A stretch of 64,000 nucleotides of DNA from JANLYC01 sp963750495. GTDB lineage: Bacteria; Actinomycetota; Actinomycetes; Propionibacteriales; Nocardioidaceae. The stretch lies in NCBI GenBank assembly GCA_963750495.1, contig CAVVQV010000004.1, positions 992,001 to 1,056,000 of the forward strand, given 5' to 3'. Positions 54,276 to 62,610 of this stretch are shown in pieces; position 1 is the stretch's first letter, and every line of letters begins with the position of its first letter. Both the position numbers and the translations under genes were made by a program. The notes below the pieces were generated by a model. The model searched no databases. It saw nothing but the letters and a program-made list of their open reading frames with translations, and was not told the origin of the DNA.

Positions 54276-57200
54276 GTGACCCCCTCAGCCCGGCGTTTGC
54301 CAGGCTCGGCGCCGTCACCCGCGTCACGGGGCTCGCCGGGTTCACCGGCCGGACCGCGCTGGAGCGCCGGCGCTGCCAGCACAATCGCGGTGAGCACCAG
54401 CAGCAGCTGCAGGGCGACCCACCAGCCACGGTGACCGCCGTGGTCAACCGGGGCAGCCACCTCACGACCGGGGGTCTCGACCTGCCATCCCAGCAGTCGC
54501 CGCGCGCTCGTGGACGGAGTCAGCCCGGCGGCACCATCGAGCTGCGCGACCTGGTCGGTGTTGTACGGCGCCGGCAGGACGACGTATGCGATGCCGAGGT
54601 CGGCGAGCCGGATGACATCCGATTCCGATGCCTCGGAAAGGAGCTTCGTCAGGAGTCTGGTGAATCCCGGGTCGGGTGCCGGCACCACGCTGTCGTCACC
54701 GAGCCGAAGCCCGTCTTCGGCGTAGACCGTGTAGGTGTCAGAGCTCGTGCCGCCGGGGTCTGCCGCTGTGCTGGCGTTGACGACCAGCACGCGCTGATCG
54801 CTGTTGGTGATCCCTGCCGACATGTAGGCCGGAATGGGTACCGCCTGAGCACGAGTCAGGTCACCCTGGGGTGCCGCCGCCACCCACCACACGACCCCCG
54901 CCAGCGGACCGATGAGGGCCAGCGCCGCTGTGAAGGCGGCGAGCGGCTGCCGCCAACCGAAATGACCGGCCTCGATGAAACGGCTGACGCCGTCGGCCGC
55001 GAGACCGACGGCGACGACGGCCGCCGCCTGAGCGAGCGCGACCGGCAGCCCGACCCAGACGAAGGCCTGGTCGCGCGTACCCGGGATCGTGATCGTCGTC
55101 GTGGCCATGACCGCGGCGGTGAGCAGGCCCAGCGCCACCACTGCCCAGGCCGCCGTGATGGCAGGCCGTCGGTCGGTGCGCGCCAGGGCCGCGAGCGCAG
55201 CCATGACCAGGCCCACCGACAGCCACCAGGGCGCCGCACCTGCGGCGGCGAGCCGACCCCACGGAAGGAGCCAGGCATGGTCCGCGACGGACGCTGTGCC
55301 GGGGTCGACCCGGCCGGCCTCGGTCAGGAACAGCGCGGGCGACGTCAACAACCGGGCCGACCAGGGCAGCAGAAGCACGGCAGGCAGCGCTGCGGCGACG
55401 ACCGGACGCGCGAGCACCGCAGGCCGTCGTTCCCCCTTGTTCACCAGCAGGCCCACACCCACCAACGCCACCGCGAGCGCCATCGGCCAACTGATCGGCG
55501 CGAACGCCACGAGGACCGAGAGCACCAGCCCGACCGCGAAGACCGGTCGCCACTCCGTCGGCGCCTCCGGTGACGCGCTGGACACCAGCGGCAGGACCAA
55601 CCGGAACAGCCACGGCAACAGGATCAGTGCCACCGTGGTGCCGAGGTGACCAGACGTCACGATCCCGGACAGCGCGGGGATCAACGCGTAGCTGAGGCTC
55701 ATCCAGATCCGGACCGCCAGACTGTCGACCAGCCGCCGCGCGGCGACGTAGGCACCGATCGCGGCGAGCGGCACCGCGAGCACCATGAGCAGCTGGACGA
55801 GCAGCCACGACTTGCCGAGCACGACGGCCGAGAGCAGTCCCAGGACCGCGAGGTACGGCGACGGGGTCTCACCGGATCCCAGCCCGACCTGGTGCCACGA
55901 TTCGGTGTACGTCTGCCACCACGCCGAGCTGGCGGCCGGAGCCGGCAGGAGCGCCCCACCCTGGAGCCACCCACCACCCCACAGGTGCCGGCTGGCGATC
56001 GCAGCCGCGAGGGTGAGCACCAGCGTCAGCGCGAGGATCGGATGGCCGAGGGCCCACGTCACGGGCCCGGGCCCCGTCTGGAGGTTGACCGCCTCGTCGG
56101 GAACCGGACCGGTCTCGAGCCCCTCGACCCCGGTGGCTCCTCTCCGTCGTCGGCGGGTCGCAGCGGCGACCTGGGCGGCCGTGTCGCGCAGCGTGTTGGC
56201 GAAGCGACTCAGGAGGGAGTCGAGACCGTTGAGGTAAGGCGTCCACCAGGACGGCAGCAGCGTCCGGACGTTGCGATGGGGCGTGTGGGACGTCGCGCGT
56301 CGTCGAGTCCGAGCGCGCAGCAGGCGGCCCGGCCGACCCAGCACGCTGACCATCGCCATCAGCTCGTCGCCGGCAGCCTGGGGAAGCTTCCCGGCGAGGT
56401 AGAACAGCGCGCGCACGATCGAACCGAGGAAGAGCCTCACGTACTGAAGCGGGAAGGCCAGGCCCCGACAGTTCGCGAGCAGCGTGAACAGCGCGGCCTG
56501 CCGGTCGGCACGATGCGGGCTGCTGGGGACGTCGAGATCCTCCAGCGACCGGACTCCCCTGGCCCCGGCCTCGGCATGGAAGACGACGGCACCCGGCGCG
56601 AACACCACGCGCCCACCGCTCTTGGCCACCCGCCAACCGAAGTCGAGGTCGTCGCGGAACAGCGGCAGCGCGCGGTCGAAACCGCTCAGGGCATCCCACG
56701 TCCGCCGGCGTACGAGCATGCCGGCGCTGCTGACCGAGAGCACGTCGTGCTGTCGGTCATGCTGACCTTGGTCGTGCTCACCGAGCTCGACCCCGGTCTC
56801 GCGATGACCCGTGCCCGTGATGGTGACGCCCACCTCGAGCAGCCGCTGGGCCCGCGGCCAGGCCCTGATGCGACCGCCGACCACGCTGATGGCCGGGTCG
56901 GAGGCGCCCACCTCGAGCAGCTGCTCGAGGGCATCGGCGGACGGCGCGCAGTCGTCGTGCAGCAGCCAGAGCCAGCCCTCTGGGTCGGCTACCGGCGCGG
57001 TGAGGTCGACGGCCACCTGCACCGCGGCGCCGAAACCGAGACCGCGGTCGACGGTGTGGACGACGGAGGACCCGAGCGTCTGATCGAGATAGCCGGCCGT
57101 GCCGTCGGTCGAACCGGTGTCGATCGCGACCAGCTGGTCGGGAAACCGGGTACTGACCTCGAGTGCCGACATGAGCTTCGGCAGCCAGCGATGTCCGTTG

Positions 57201-57307
57201 TGCGCGACGATCACCGCAGTGACGTGAGGCGACCGGCCCGGCGCAGCCGCTGCAGACCCTGCGGACTGCGCAGGCTCGACCGGCCCGGCAGCGTGGTGAG
57301 CAGTCAT
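54272..57307 (-). CDS. Large membrane glycosyltransferase, GT2 family
   Basis: This 1011-residue protein has a GT-A catalytic domain of about 270 residues (HVTAVIVAHNGHRWLPKLMS, AIDTGSTDGTAGYLDQ, acidic motif LLHDDCAPSADALEQLLE, FRDDLDFGWRVAKSGGRVVF). A basic linker and about a dozen membrane helices (about 420-985) follow, with an external loop region near the C-terminus. It probably transfers a sugar to a lipid-linked or cell-wall acceptor at the membrane. It is translationally coupled to DUF5719 and lies 102 bp downstream of whiB. Donor and acceptor are unknown. Confidence 0.9.
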   Translation of the reverse strand: MTAHHAAGPVEPAQSAGSAAAAPGRSPHVTAVIVAHNGHRWLPKLMSALEVSTRFPDQLVAIDTGSTDGTAGYLDQTLGSSVVHTVDRGLGFGAAVQVAVDLTAPVADPEGWLWLLHDDCAPSADALEQLLEVGASDPAISVVGGRIRAWPRAQRLLEVGVTITGTGHRETGVELGEHDQGQHDRQHDVLSVSSAGMLVRRRTWDALSGFDRALPLFRDDLDFGWRVAKSGGRVVFAPGAVVFHAEAGARGVRSLEDLDVPSSPHRADRQAALFTLLANCRGLAFPLQYVRLFLGSIVRALFYLAGKLPQAAGDELMAMVSVLGRPGRLLRARTRRRATSHTPHRNVRTLLPSWWTPYLNGLDSLLSRFANTLRDTAAQVAAATRRRRRGATGVEGLETGPVPDEAVNLQTGPGPVTWALGHPILALTLVLTLAAAIASRHLWGGGWLQGGALLPAPAASSAWWQTYTESWHQVGLGSGETPSPYLAVLGLLSAVVLGKSWLLVQLLMVLAVPLAAIGAYVAARRLVDSLAVRIWMSLSYALIPALSGIVTSGHLGTTVALILLPWLFRLVLPLVSSASPEAPTEWRPVFAVGLVLSVLVAFAPISWPMALAVALVGVGLLVNKGERRPAVLARPVVAAALPAVLLLPWSARLLTSPALFLTEAGRVDPGTASVADHAWLLPWGRLAAAGAAPWWLSVGLVMAALAALARTDRRPAITAAWAVVALGLLTAAVMATTTITIPGTRDQAFVWVGLPVALAQAAAVVAVGLAADGVSRFIEAGHFGWRQPLAAFTAALALIGPLAGVVWWVAAAPQGDLTRAQAVPIPAYMSAGITNSDQRVLVVNASTAADPGGTSSDTYTVYAEDGLRLGDDSVVPAPDPGFTRLLTKLLSEASESDVIRLADLGIAYVVLPAPYNTDQVAQLDGAAGLTPSTSARRLLGWQVETPGREVAAPVDHGGHRGWWVALQLLLVLTAIVLAAPALQRGPAGEPGEPRDAGDGAEPGKRRAEGVT

Positions 57308-57409
57308 GTCTGAGGGGAAAGCCTTGCAGGGTTGAGGGGGCGTTGAGCATCGCTCGCTCGAGCGAGCCGGTCCTACCCTAGCGGCCCTGACGACAGGGCC
57401 GAGAACGCG

Positions 57410-57664
57410 TCAGACAGCGCGCTTCTTGAGCTTGCGGCGCTCGCGCTCGGACAGTCCGCCCCAGATGCCGAAGCGCTCGTCGTTCATGAGCGCGTACTCG
57501 AGGCAGTCGCCGCGGACGTCGCACGAGAGGCATACCCGCTTGGCCTCCCGGGTCGAGCCGCCTTTTTCAGGGAAGAAGGCCTCCGGGTCCGTCTGCGCGC
57601 ACAGGGCGCGCTCTTGCCACATCAGTTCCTCGGCTCCGCCGTCGAGTAGTTCGAGTTCTCGCAC
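57410..57664 (-). CDS. whiB2: WhiB-family iron-sulfur transcription regulator (WhiB2/WhmD type)
   Basis: This 84-residue WhiB protein has the four [4Fe-4S]-ligand cysteines Cys22, Cys45, Cys48 and Cys54 (CLSCDVRGDC), the GIWGG turn (66-70) and a basic C-terminus RERRKLKKRAV for DNA binding. WhiB2/WhmD/WhiB proteins control septation and cell division. The WhiB2 assignment rests on neighbours (fbiAB, manB, GDP-mannose pyrophosphorylase), as in mycobacteria. GAGGAGG is 7 bases before GTG 57664, and a good promoter lies about 70 bases upstream. Confidence 0.93.
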   Translation of the reverse strand: MRELELLDGGAEELMWQERALCAQTDPEAFFPEKGGSTREAKRVCLSCDVRGDCLEYALMNDERFGIWGGLSERERRKLKKRAV

Positions 57665-57734
57665 GTCTTTGCCTCCTCGACCCTTGGTGTCTTACCGGAT
57701 GATGGCCGCTCCCGCGATGAACGACACGAGTGAA

Positions 57735-57764
57735 ATTACATGCCCGTGACTACCGTCCCGTCAA
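57735..57764 (-). promoter_or_regulatory. Sigma70-like promoter of whiB
   Basis: On the minus strand TTGACG (57759-57764) and TGTAAT (57735-57740) are separated by 18 bases, each one mismatch from the consensus hexamers. The start site would be near 57728, giving a leader of about 64 bases before the whiB GTG. The region is locally AT-richer than its surroundings. Confidence 0.55.
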
Positions 57765-57898
57765 GCGGGATGGCGAAATTGGGCCGCGACACGCCGCAGA
57801 AGGCCTTGCAAAGGGGCCGAACGGGCCATCTCGCCCGCCTGCGGAGGCTCGGTGGACGCCTGTCCGGCGCGTCCGATTCCTAGGATGCGACCGATTGG

Positions 57899-59038
57899 TC
57901 AGGACCCGGGCTGTTGCCACCAGCCCTGTTGCGAGGGCGGGGTGGCGTCCTCGTCCCCCTCCTCGGCACGGTCGGTGTCGCCACGTCCGCTGTCGACCTG
58001 GTCCTGGAGATCGTCGGGCTCGGAGTGGCCGGAGTCCCAGACCTGGGTCTCGTCGCCGGGCGTCGGCTCGGTTGCGGTGACCGGGGAGGACATCTGCTCC
58101 CAGCTCGAGGCCGGCTGACCCTGCGGGGCGTCCTCGGGTTGGGCCTGCTCTCCCCACGACTCGCTCGCCGGTGTACCCCACGTCGACGCAGGGGCGCTCG
58201 GTGGCACCCAGGCCGAAGGCTGACCCGGCTGACCCGGCTGCCCTGGCTGCTCCGGCGGCTCCGGCGGCTGGCTCCAGCCTTGCTGCTGCGGCTGCTCGTA
58301 GCCGCCCGACTGTCCCTGCGGCTGGCCCCAGCCCTGCTGAGCCTGGTCATAGCCGGCCTGCTGGCCCTGCTGGCCCTGCTGGCCCTGCTGACCCTGCTGA
58401 CCCGGCTGGCTCCACCCGGCCGGCTGACCCCACCCAGCCGGCGAGGCCTGGTCGTAGCCGGCGGCCTGTTGCCCCCAACCCTGTTGCTGCGCCGCCTGGG
58501 CCTGGTCATAGCCACCCGGCTGTCCCCAGCCGGCTTGCTGACCGTGACCCCACTGCTGCTGCTGTGCTCGCACGGGCTTCGGGAAGGTCTGGAACGCGGT
58601 GAACGCATAGAACGCCACCAGACCCAGGAAGCCGAGCTGGGCCAAGCCCAGGAACACGCCGACGACCTTGCCGGCGCCGACGACGCCGAAGACGCTGAGC
58701 GTCGAGCTCTCGGCGCCGAACGCGGCCAGCCAGCAGATGACACCGAACAGGAGCGACACGGCCGCGAGTCCGAGCGCGGCCAGGACCACGACGCGGGCGT
58801 TCTTGCTGTTCTCTCCGAAGCCGGTCACGAACGCCACCGCACCGAAGAGTGCGATCACCAGGACCGGATGCGTGAAGACGTACCCGAACAGGGAGGCCTT
58901 GTCGGCGAAGCCGGCACCGCCGAGGTCATCCCCGCTCTTGAAGAGCAGCGACAACGCGCTGATGAAGTAGAGGGCGGCGACGCCCAACAAACCGAACGCG
59001 AACATCTCACGATGTCTCTTGGTCGCTTCGATGACCAC
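57899..59038 (-). CDS. Four-helix membrane protein with long Q/G/W-rich low-complexity tail
   Basis: This 379-residue protein has a membrane part of residues 1-155 with about four helices (about 14-33, 56-75, 83-104 and 117-150). Residues 158-379 form a tail almost devoid of hydrophobic aliphatics, rich in Gln, Gly, Trp, Pro, Tyr and later Glu/Asp/Ser. It contains repeated GWGQP-type motifs and (GQQ)5, and ends QQGWWQQPGS. The family of the membrane domain is not recognised. The tail should be disordered and cytoplasmic or external depending on topology. GGAG is about 7 bases before GTG 59038. It is divergent from fbiA (162 bp). Confidence 0.8.
   Translation of the reverse strand: MVIEATKRHREMFAFGLLGVAALYFISALSLLFKSGDDLGGAGFADKASLFGYVFTHPVLVIALFGAVAFVTGFGENSKNARVVVLAALGLAAVSLLFGVICWLAAFGAESSTLSVFGVVGAGKVVGVFLGLAQLGFLGLVAFYAFTAFQTFPKPVRAQQQQWGHGQQAGWGQPGGYDQAQAAQQQGWGQQAAGYDQASPAGWGQPAGWSQPGQQGQQGQQGQQGQQAGYDQAQQGWGQPQGQSGGYEQPQQQGWSQPPEPPEQPGQPGQPGQPSAWVPPSAPASTWGTPASESWGEQAQPEDAPQGQPASSWEQMSSPVTATEPTPGDETQVWDSGHSEPDDLQDQVDSGRGDTDRAEEGDEDATPPSQQGWWQQPGS
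58358..58402. repeat. Five-copy 9-bp in-frame repeat in the low-complexity gene
   Basis: Three copies of CTGCTGGCC and two of CTGCTGACC lie head to tail; on the coding (minus) strand they encode repeated Gly-Gln-Gln. The unit length is a multiple of three, so copy-number change would alter tail length without frameshift. Confidence 0.85.
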
Positions 59039-59200
59039 GGGTAGCTCCTGGATGAGGTTTCGAGGGCCGGGTGTCGGTTGCCGGCCGGCCATCGTGCGCA
59101 GCCGACCTGGGTGGACAACGACGCCAAGCCTGCCACACCTTGGCGGCTGCGGCTGGTGAGGGCTCGTCAGCCGGCTTTCAACGCTCGTTACCCTGCCCTC

Positions 59201-60202
59201 ATGCGACTTACTGTGCTCTCCGGCGGCATCGGGGGCGCCCGTTTCCTCTCCGGGCTGCTCGACGCCCTTCCCGGCGAGCCGGGCGACCACCCGGTCACGG
59301 TCATCGGCAACACGGCCGACGACGTCTGGATGTTCGGCCTCAAGATCTGCCCGGACCTCGACACGGTGATGTACACGCTCGGCGGCGGCATCGACGGCGA
59401 ACGCGGCTGGGGACGGCAGCACGAGACGTGGAATGCCAAGACCGAGCTGGCGGCGTACGGTGTCGAACCCACCTGGTTCGGCCTGGGTGACCGAGACCTC
59501 GCCACCCACATCGTGCGGAGCCAGATGCTCGCCGCCGGTTACTCGCTGTCGGAGGTCACGACCGCACTGTGCGCCCGCTGGCAACCCGGTGTCACGCTGC
59601 TGCCGATGAGCGACGACCGGGTCGAGACGCACGTCGTCATCGACGCGGACCCGACCGACCCAGAAGCCCAGAACGGACGCAAGGCCGTGCACTTCCAGGA
59701 GTACTGGGTCCGGCTGCATGCCCCAGCGGCGTACGCCGTGATCCCCGTCGGCGCCGACCAGTCGACCCCAGCGCCAGGCGTCCTCGAGGCGATCGAGGAG
59801 GCCGACGTCGTGATCCTGCCGCCGTCGAACCCCGTCGTCTCGGTCGGCACGATCCTGGCGGTGCCCGGCATCGCTGACGCGGTGCGGTCCACGCCGGCCC
59901 CCGTCGTCGGGGTGAGCCCCATCATCGGTGGGGCGCCGGTGCGCGGGATGGCGGACAAGCTGCTGCCGGTCATCGGCGTCGAGGTGACCGCGCGCGCCGT
60001 CGGTGAGCACTACGGTGCCCGCTCGCGTGGTGGGCTGCTGGACGGTTGGCTCGTCGACGAGGCCGATGCGGCTGACGTGACGGCCCTCGAGCAGGCCGGA
60101 CTCCGCGTGGCCGCGCGCCCGCTGTACATGAGCGACCCGGAGGCGACCCGCCGGCTCGCCCTCGACACCCTGTCGCTCGCCCTGCCCGAGCACGTCACGT
60201 GA
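59201..60202 (+). CDS. fbiA: 2-phospho-L-lactate / phosphoenolpyruvyl transferase FbiA (CofD), F420 synthesis
   Basis: FbiA joins the activated phospho-lactyl or enolpyruvyl group to the deazaflavin Fo, giving (dehydro-)F420-0. The 333-residue CofD-family protein starts MRLTVLSGGIGGARFLSGLL and contains VTVIGNTADDVWMFGLKICP, GGIDGERGWGRQHET, LPPSNPVVSVGTILAVPGI and VGVSPIIGGAPVRGMADK. All are conserved in the family. In actinobacteria the donor is thought to be the PEP-derived EPPG. Its stop overlaps the fbiB start (GTGA), so the two are translated together. The longer frame upstream is not used. Confidence 0.95.
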   Translation: MRLTVLSGGIGGARFLSGLLDALPGEPGDHPVTVIGNTADDVWMFGLKICPDLDTVMYTLGGGIDGERGWGRQHETWNAKTELAAYGVEPTWFGLGDRDLATHIVRSQMLAAGYSLSEVTTALCARWQPGVTLLPMSDDRVETHVVIDADPTDPEAQNGRKAVHFQEYWVRLHAPAAYAVIPVGADQSTPAPGVLEAIEEADVVILPPSNPVVSVGTILAVPGIADAVRSTPAPVVGVSPIIGGAPVRGMADKLLPVIGVEVTARAVGEHYGARSRGGLLDGWLVDEADAADVTALEQAGLRVAARPLYMSDPEATRRLALDTLSLALPEHVT

Positions 60203-61302
60203 CACTGTCCGCGGCGGCAGCGGACACGAGCGGGGGTCCAGAGCCAGGCGCGAGCATCGAGATCATCGGGCTCCGCTGGCCCGAGGTCCGGGACGGTGAC
60301 GACCTGACGGACCTCTTGCTCGGATCGGTCCCGCCACCTGGGCTGGCCGATGGTGACGTCGTCGCCATCACCAGCAAGGTGGTGAGCAAGGCCGAGGGCC
60401 GGTTCGTCCACGGTGACCGACGTGACGCCGTGACGAAGGAGACTGTGCGCGTCGTGGCGCGTCGGGGTGACTCGGTCATCGCGGAGACGCGGCACGGGTT
60501 GGTCATGGCCGCAGCCGGCGTCGATGCGTCGAACACCGCGCCCGGTACGGCGCTTCTGCTTCCCGCCGATCCAGACGGTTCCGCGCGACGGCTCCGCGCC
60601 GCCGTCCTCGAGCGGACCGGCCGCAACATAGGCGTCATCATCACCGACACGGCCGGCCGCGCCTGGCGGAACGGCCAGGTCGATCTGGCGGTGGGCTGCG
60701 CCGGGGTGACCGCCCTCACCGACCTGTCGGGCACCTCCGATCCGTACGGGAACGTGCTGCTCGTGACCGCCCCGGCCACGGCCGACGAGATCGCGTCGGC
60801 GGCCGACCTGGTCAAGGGAAAGACCACCGCGCGACCCGCGGCCGTCGTGCGTGGGCTCGGCGCACTCGTGCTGTCACCGGACGAGCACGGTCCTGGCGCG
60901 CGTGAACTCGTGCGGCCCAGCGAACTGGACCTCTTCGGGCTCGGTACCCGCGAGGCGGCCGTCACGGCGGCCCTGCGCGACGATCCGGTCGCGCTCGCGC
61001 ACTTCCCCCCGACCCTGCCGGTCGACGCGCCCCCGTTCGCCGACGTCGTCAGCGATGACCCACTCGTACGGGTCTCGGTGACCTGGTCGCCGGCGCACGG
61101 GACCTGGACGGCTGACATCGACGTCCACGAGGACGCAACCCCGCACGCCTGGCTGCACGCCGGTCGGCTGTGGGAGCGCTACCTGGTCATCGCGGCCGCA
61201 CACCGGCTGCGGGTGGAGCCAGGCAGCGAGGCACCGGACTCAGCGGCGACGCGAGGTCCCGCTTGGCGGCGCCTGGTCAGGATCCACTGGAGAGTTGCCT
61301 AG
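60199..61302 (+). CDS. fbiB: F420-0:gamma-glutamyl ligase FbiB with shortened C-terminal domain
   Basis: The CofE domain (about 20-260) adds glutamate residues to F420-0. Motifs include VVAITSKVVSKAEGRFV, GVIITDTAGRAWRNGQVDLA and ADLVKGKTTARPAAVVRGLG. Full-length FbiB of mycobacteria (about 448 residues) has a C-terminal FMN nitroreductase domain of about 200 residues that reduces dehydro-F420-0. Here only about 107 residues follow. They include WLHAGRLWERYLVIAAAH, which faintly recalls nitroreductase helices, but no FMN-binding region is seen. GTG 60199 is coupled to fbiA. Confidence 0.9.
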   Translation: MTLSAAAADTSGGPEPGASIEIIGLRWPEVRDGDDLTDLLLGSVPPPGLADGDVVAITSKVVSKAEGRFVHGDRRDAVTKETVRVVARRGDSVIAETRHGLVMAAAGVDASNTAPGTALLLPADPDGSARRLRAAVLERTGRNIGVIITDTAGRAWRNGQVDLAVGCAGVTALTDLSGTSDPYGNVLLVTAPATADEIASAADLVKGKTTARPAAVVRGLGALVLSPDEHGPGARELVRPSELDLFGLGTREAAVTAALRDDPVALAHFPPTLPVDAPPFADVVSDDPLVRVSVTWSPAHGTWTADIDVHEDATPHAWLHAGRLWERYLVIAAAHRLRVEPGSEAPDSAATRGPAWRRLVRIHWRVA

Positions 61303-61342
61303 ACTGACCCGACGTCGTCGGGACCGAGAGGCCAGTCCACCC

Positions 61343-62110
61343 GTGAGCAAAACGAACAAGAACCGCGATCGCCGCGAGATCCTCGAGCAGAAGCGCAAGC
61401 AGGCGCGCTCTGCCGAACGTCGGCGCACTCTGGCGGTCGTGGCCGTGTGTGCCGTCGTTGCGCTCGTCATCACCGGGGTGGCGATCTTCACCGTGGTGAA
61501 GAACAACCGGGAGCAGAGCCGGCTTGCGAAGCAGGACCTGACCAAGATCGGTCCTGCAGCCCAGGCCGCCGGGTGCGGATCGATCAAGGAGGAGGACGCC
61601 AGCGGACAGGGTCAGCACACCTCCGACCCGGTCACCTATCCGGTGAGCCCACCACCCTTCGGGCCGCACAACCCCGTTGCCGACCAAGCAGGCAAGCACT
61701 TCTACACCACCGACGACCGCCCGGCCGTCGAGATCCTCGTGCACAACCAAGAGCATGGCTGGACGATCGTCTGGTACGACGACAAGGTGTCCGGCGACAG
61801 CGACCAGCTGAAGCTGCTGAAGGCCACGGCGTCGAAGTTCGACGCGTTCGGCAACGACCCCCGGTACAACGTGATCTTCGCGCCGTGGACCTCCGACGAC
61901 GGGGGCGGCCAGGCCATTCCTGATGGCAAGCACATCGCGTTCACCCACTGGTCGATCCACCAGCCGACCTACGACTCGAAGACGTTCAAGGCCGACCCGT
62001 CGTGGGGTGAGAGTCAGTACTGCACCGCCTTCTCAGGCGCCGCCCTGGACAGCTTCATGAAGAAGTACCCCTTCGACGACGCGCCCGAAGGGTACCTCTG
62101 GCACCGGTAA
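61343..62110 (+). CDS. DUF3105 membrane-anchored protein
   Basis: This 255-residue protein has a basic cytoplasmic N-terminus, one membrane helix (about 29-51, TLAVVAVCAVVALVITGVAI) and an external DUF3105 domain. The domain contains HNPVADQAGKHFYTTDDRP, EILVHNQEHGWTIVWYDD, a Cys pair (GCGSIK and YCTAFSG) and the C-terminal FDDAPEGYLWHR. The family is widespread in actinobacteria with no known role. GTG 61343 is the start, 40 bp after fbiB. Whether it is functionally tied to F420 genes is unknown. Confidence 0.85.
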   Translation: MSKTNKNRDRREILEQKRKQARSAERRRTLAVVAVCAVVALVITGVAIFTVVKNNREQSRLAKQDLTKIGPAAQAAGCGSIKEEDASGQGQHTSDPVTYPVSPPPFGPHNPVADQAGKHFYTTDDRPAVEILVHNQEHGWTIVWYDDKVSGDSDQLKLLKATASKFDAFGNDPRYNVIFAPWTSDDGGGQAIPDGKHIAFTHWSIHQPTYDSKTFKADPSWGESQYCTAFSGAALDSFMKKYPFDDAPEGYLWHR

Positions 62111-62137
62111 CGGTCCGCCGCCAGAGAATCTCCTTCC

Positions 62138-62599
62138 ATGAGGCTGTTGCTCGCCACCTTTGCGATGGGTGTCCTGTCGGCAGTCGTCCCCGTGATCAAC
62201 ATGGAGGCATACATCGCGGGCGTCGCCGCGACGGTCGGCGACCTCAACATCTGGCTGGTCGCGCTGGTCGGCGGCACCGGCCAGGCGGTCGGCAAGATCC
62301 CCTGGTACGAAGTGAGCCGACGGTCGATGGACTGGGCCTACATCCGCCGCAAGATGGCCAACCCCGACTGGGCGCGTCGGTACGAGCGGATCAAGGTGAC
62401 GACCGACGAGCGCCCCTGGATCGGGATGCTGCTGTTGTTCAGCTCCTCCTTGATCGCGATCCCACCGCTGGCCATCACGGCCGTGCTGGCGGGCCAGCTG
62501 CAGTTCAGCCGGCTGGTGTTTCACACCACGATCATCGTCGGACGCACACTGCAGTTCGCTGCTCTCCTCGGTGGCGTCGCCTGGCTGCTGGACCGCTGA
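62138..62599 (+). CDS. Small VTT/DedA-like membrane protein
   Basis: This 153-residue membrane protein has three or four hydrophobic helices. Motifs are VPVINMEAYIAGVAATVGD, LVGGTGQAVGKIPWYEVSRR and LLLFSSSLIAIPPLAITAVLAGQL. The GxGQxxGKxxWYxxG-like segment and re-entrant look resemble the VTT/SNARE-associated (DedA) fold in shortened form. DedA relatives transport lipids or act in envelope homeostasis; the role here is unknown. It starts 27 bp after the DUF3105 stop and converges with manC, 11 bp apart. Confidence 0.7.
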   Translation: MRLLLATFAMGVLSAVVPVINMEAYIAGVAATVGDLNIWLVALVGGTGQAVGKIPWYEVSRRSMDWAYIRRKMANPDWARRYERIKVTTDERPWIGMLLLFSSSLIAIPPLAITAVLAGQLQFSRLVFHTTIIVGRTLQFAALLGGVAWLLDR

Positions 62600-62610
62600 C
62601 GCAAGAGACC

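Noticed and set aside
55646..57313. 555-codon plus-strand frame inside the GT2 gene
   Set aside because: Antisense shadow of the GT2 glycosyltransferase; rich in Arg, Gly, Glu and His without recognisable motif.
58171..58602. Plus-strand Ala/Pro-rich frame opposite the Q/G/W-rich tail
   Set aside because: Its simple composition is the antisense reading of the repeat-rich tail; it has no start context or homologue that I recognise.
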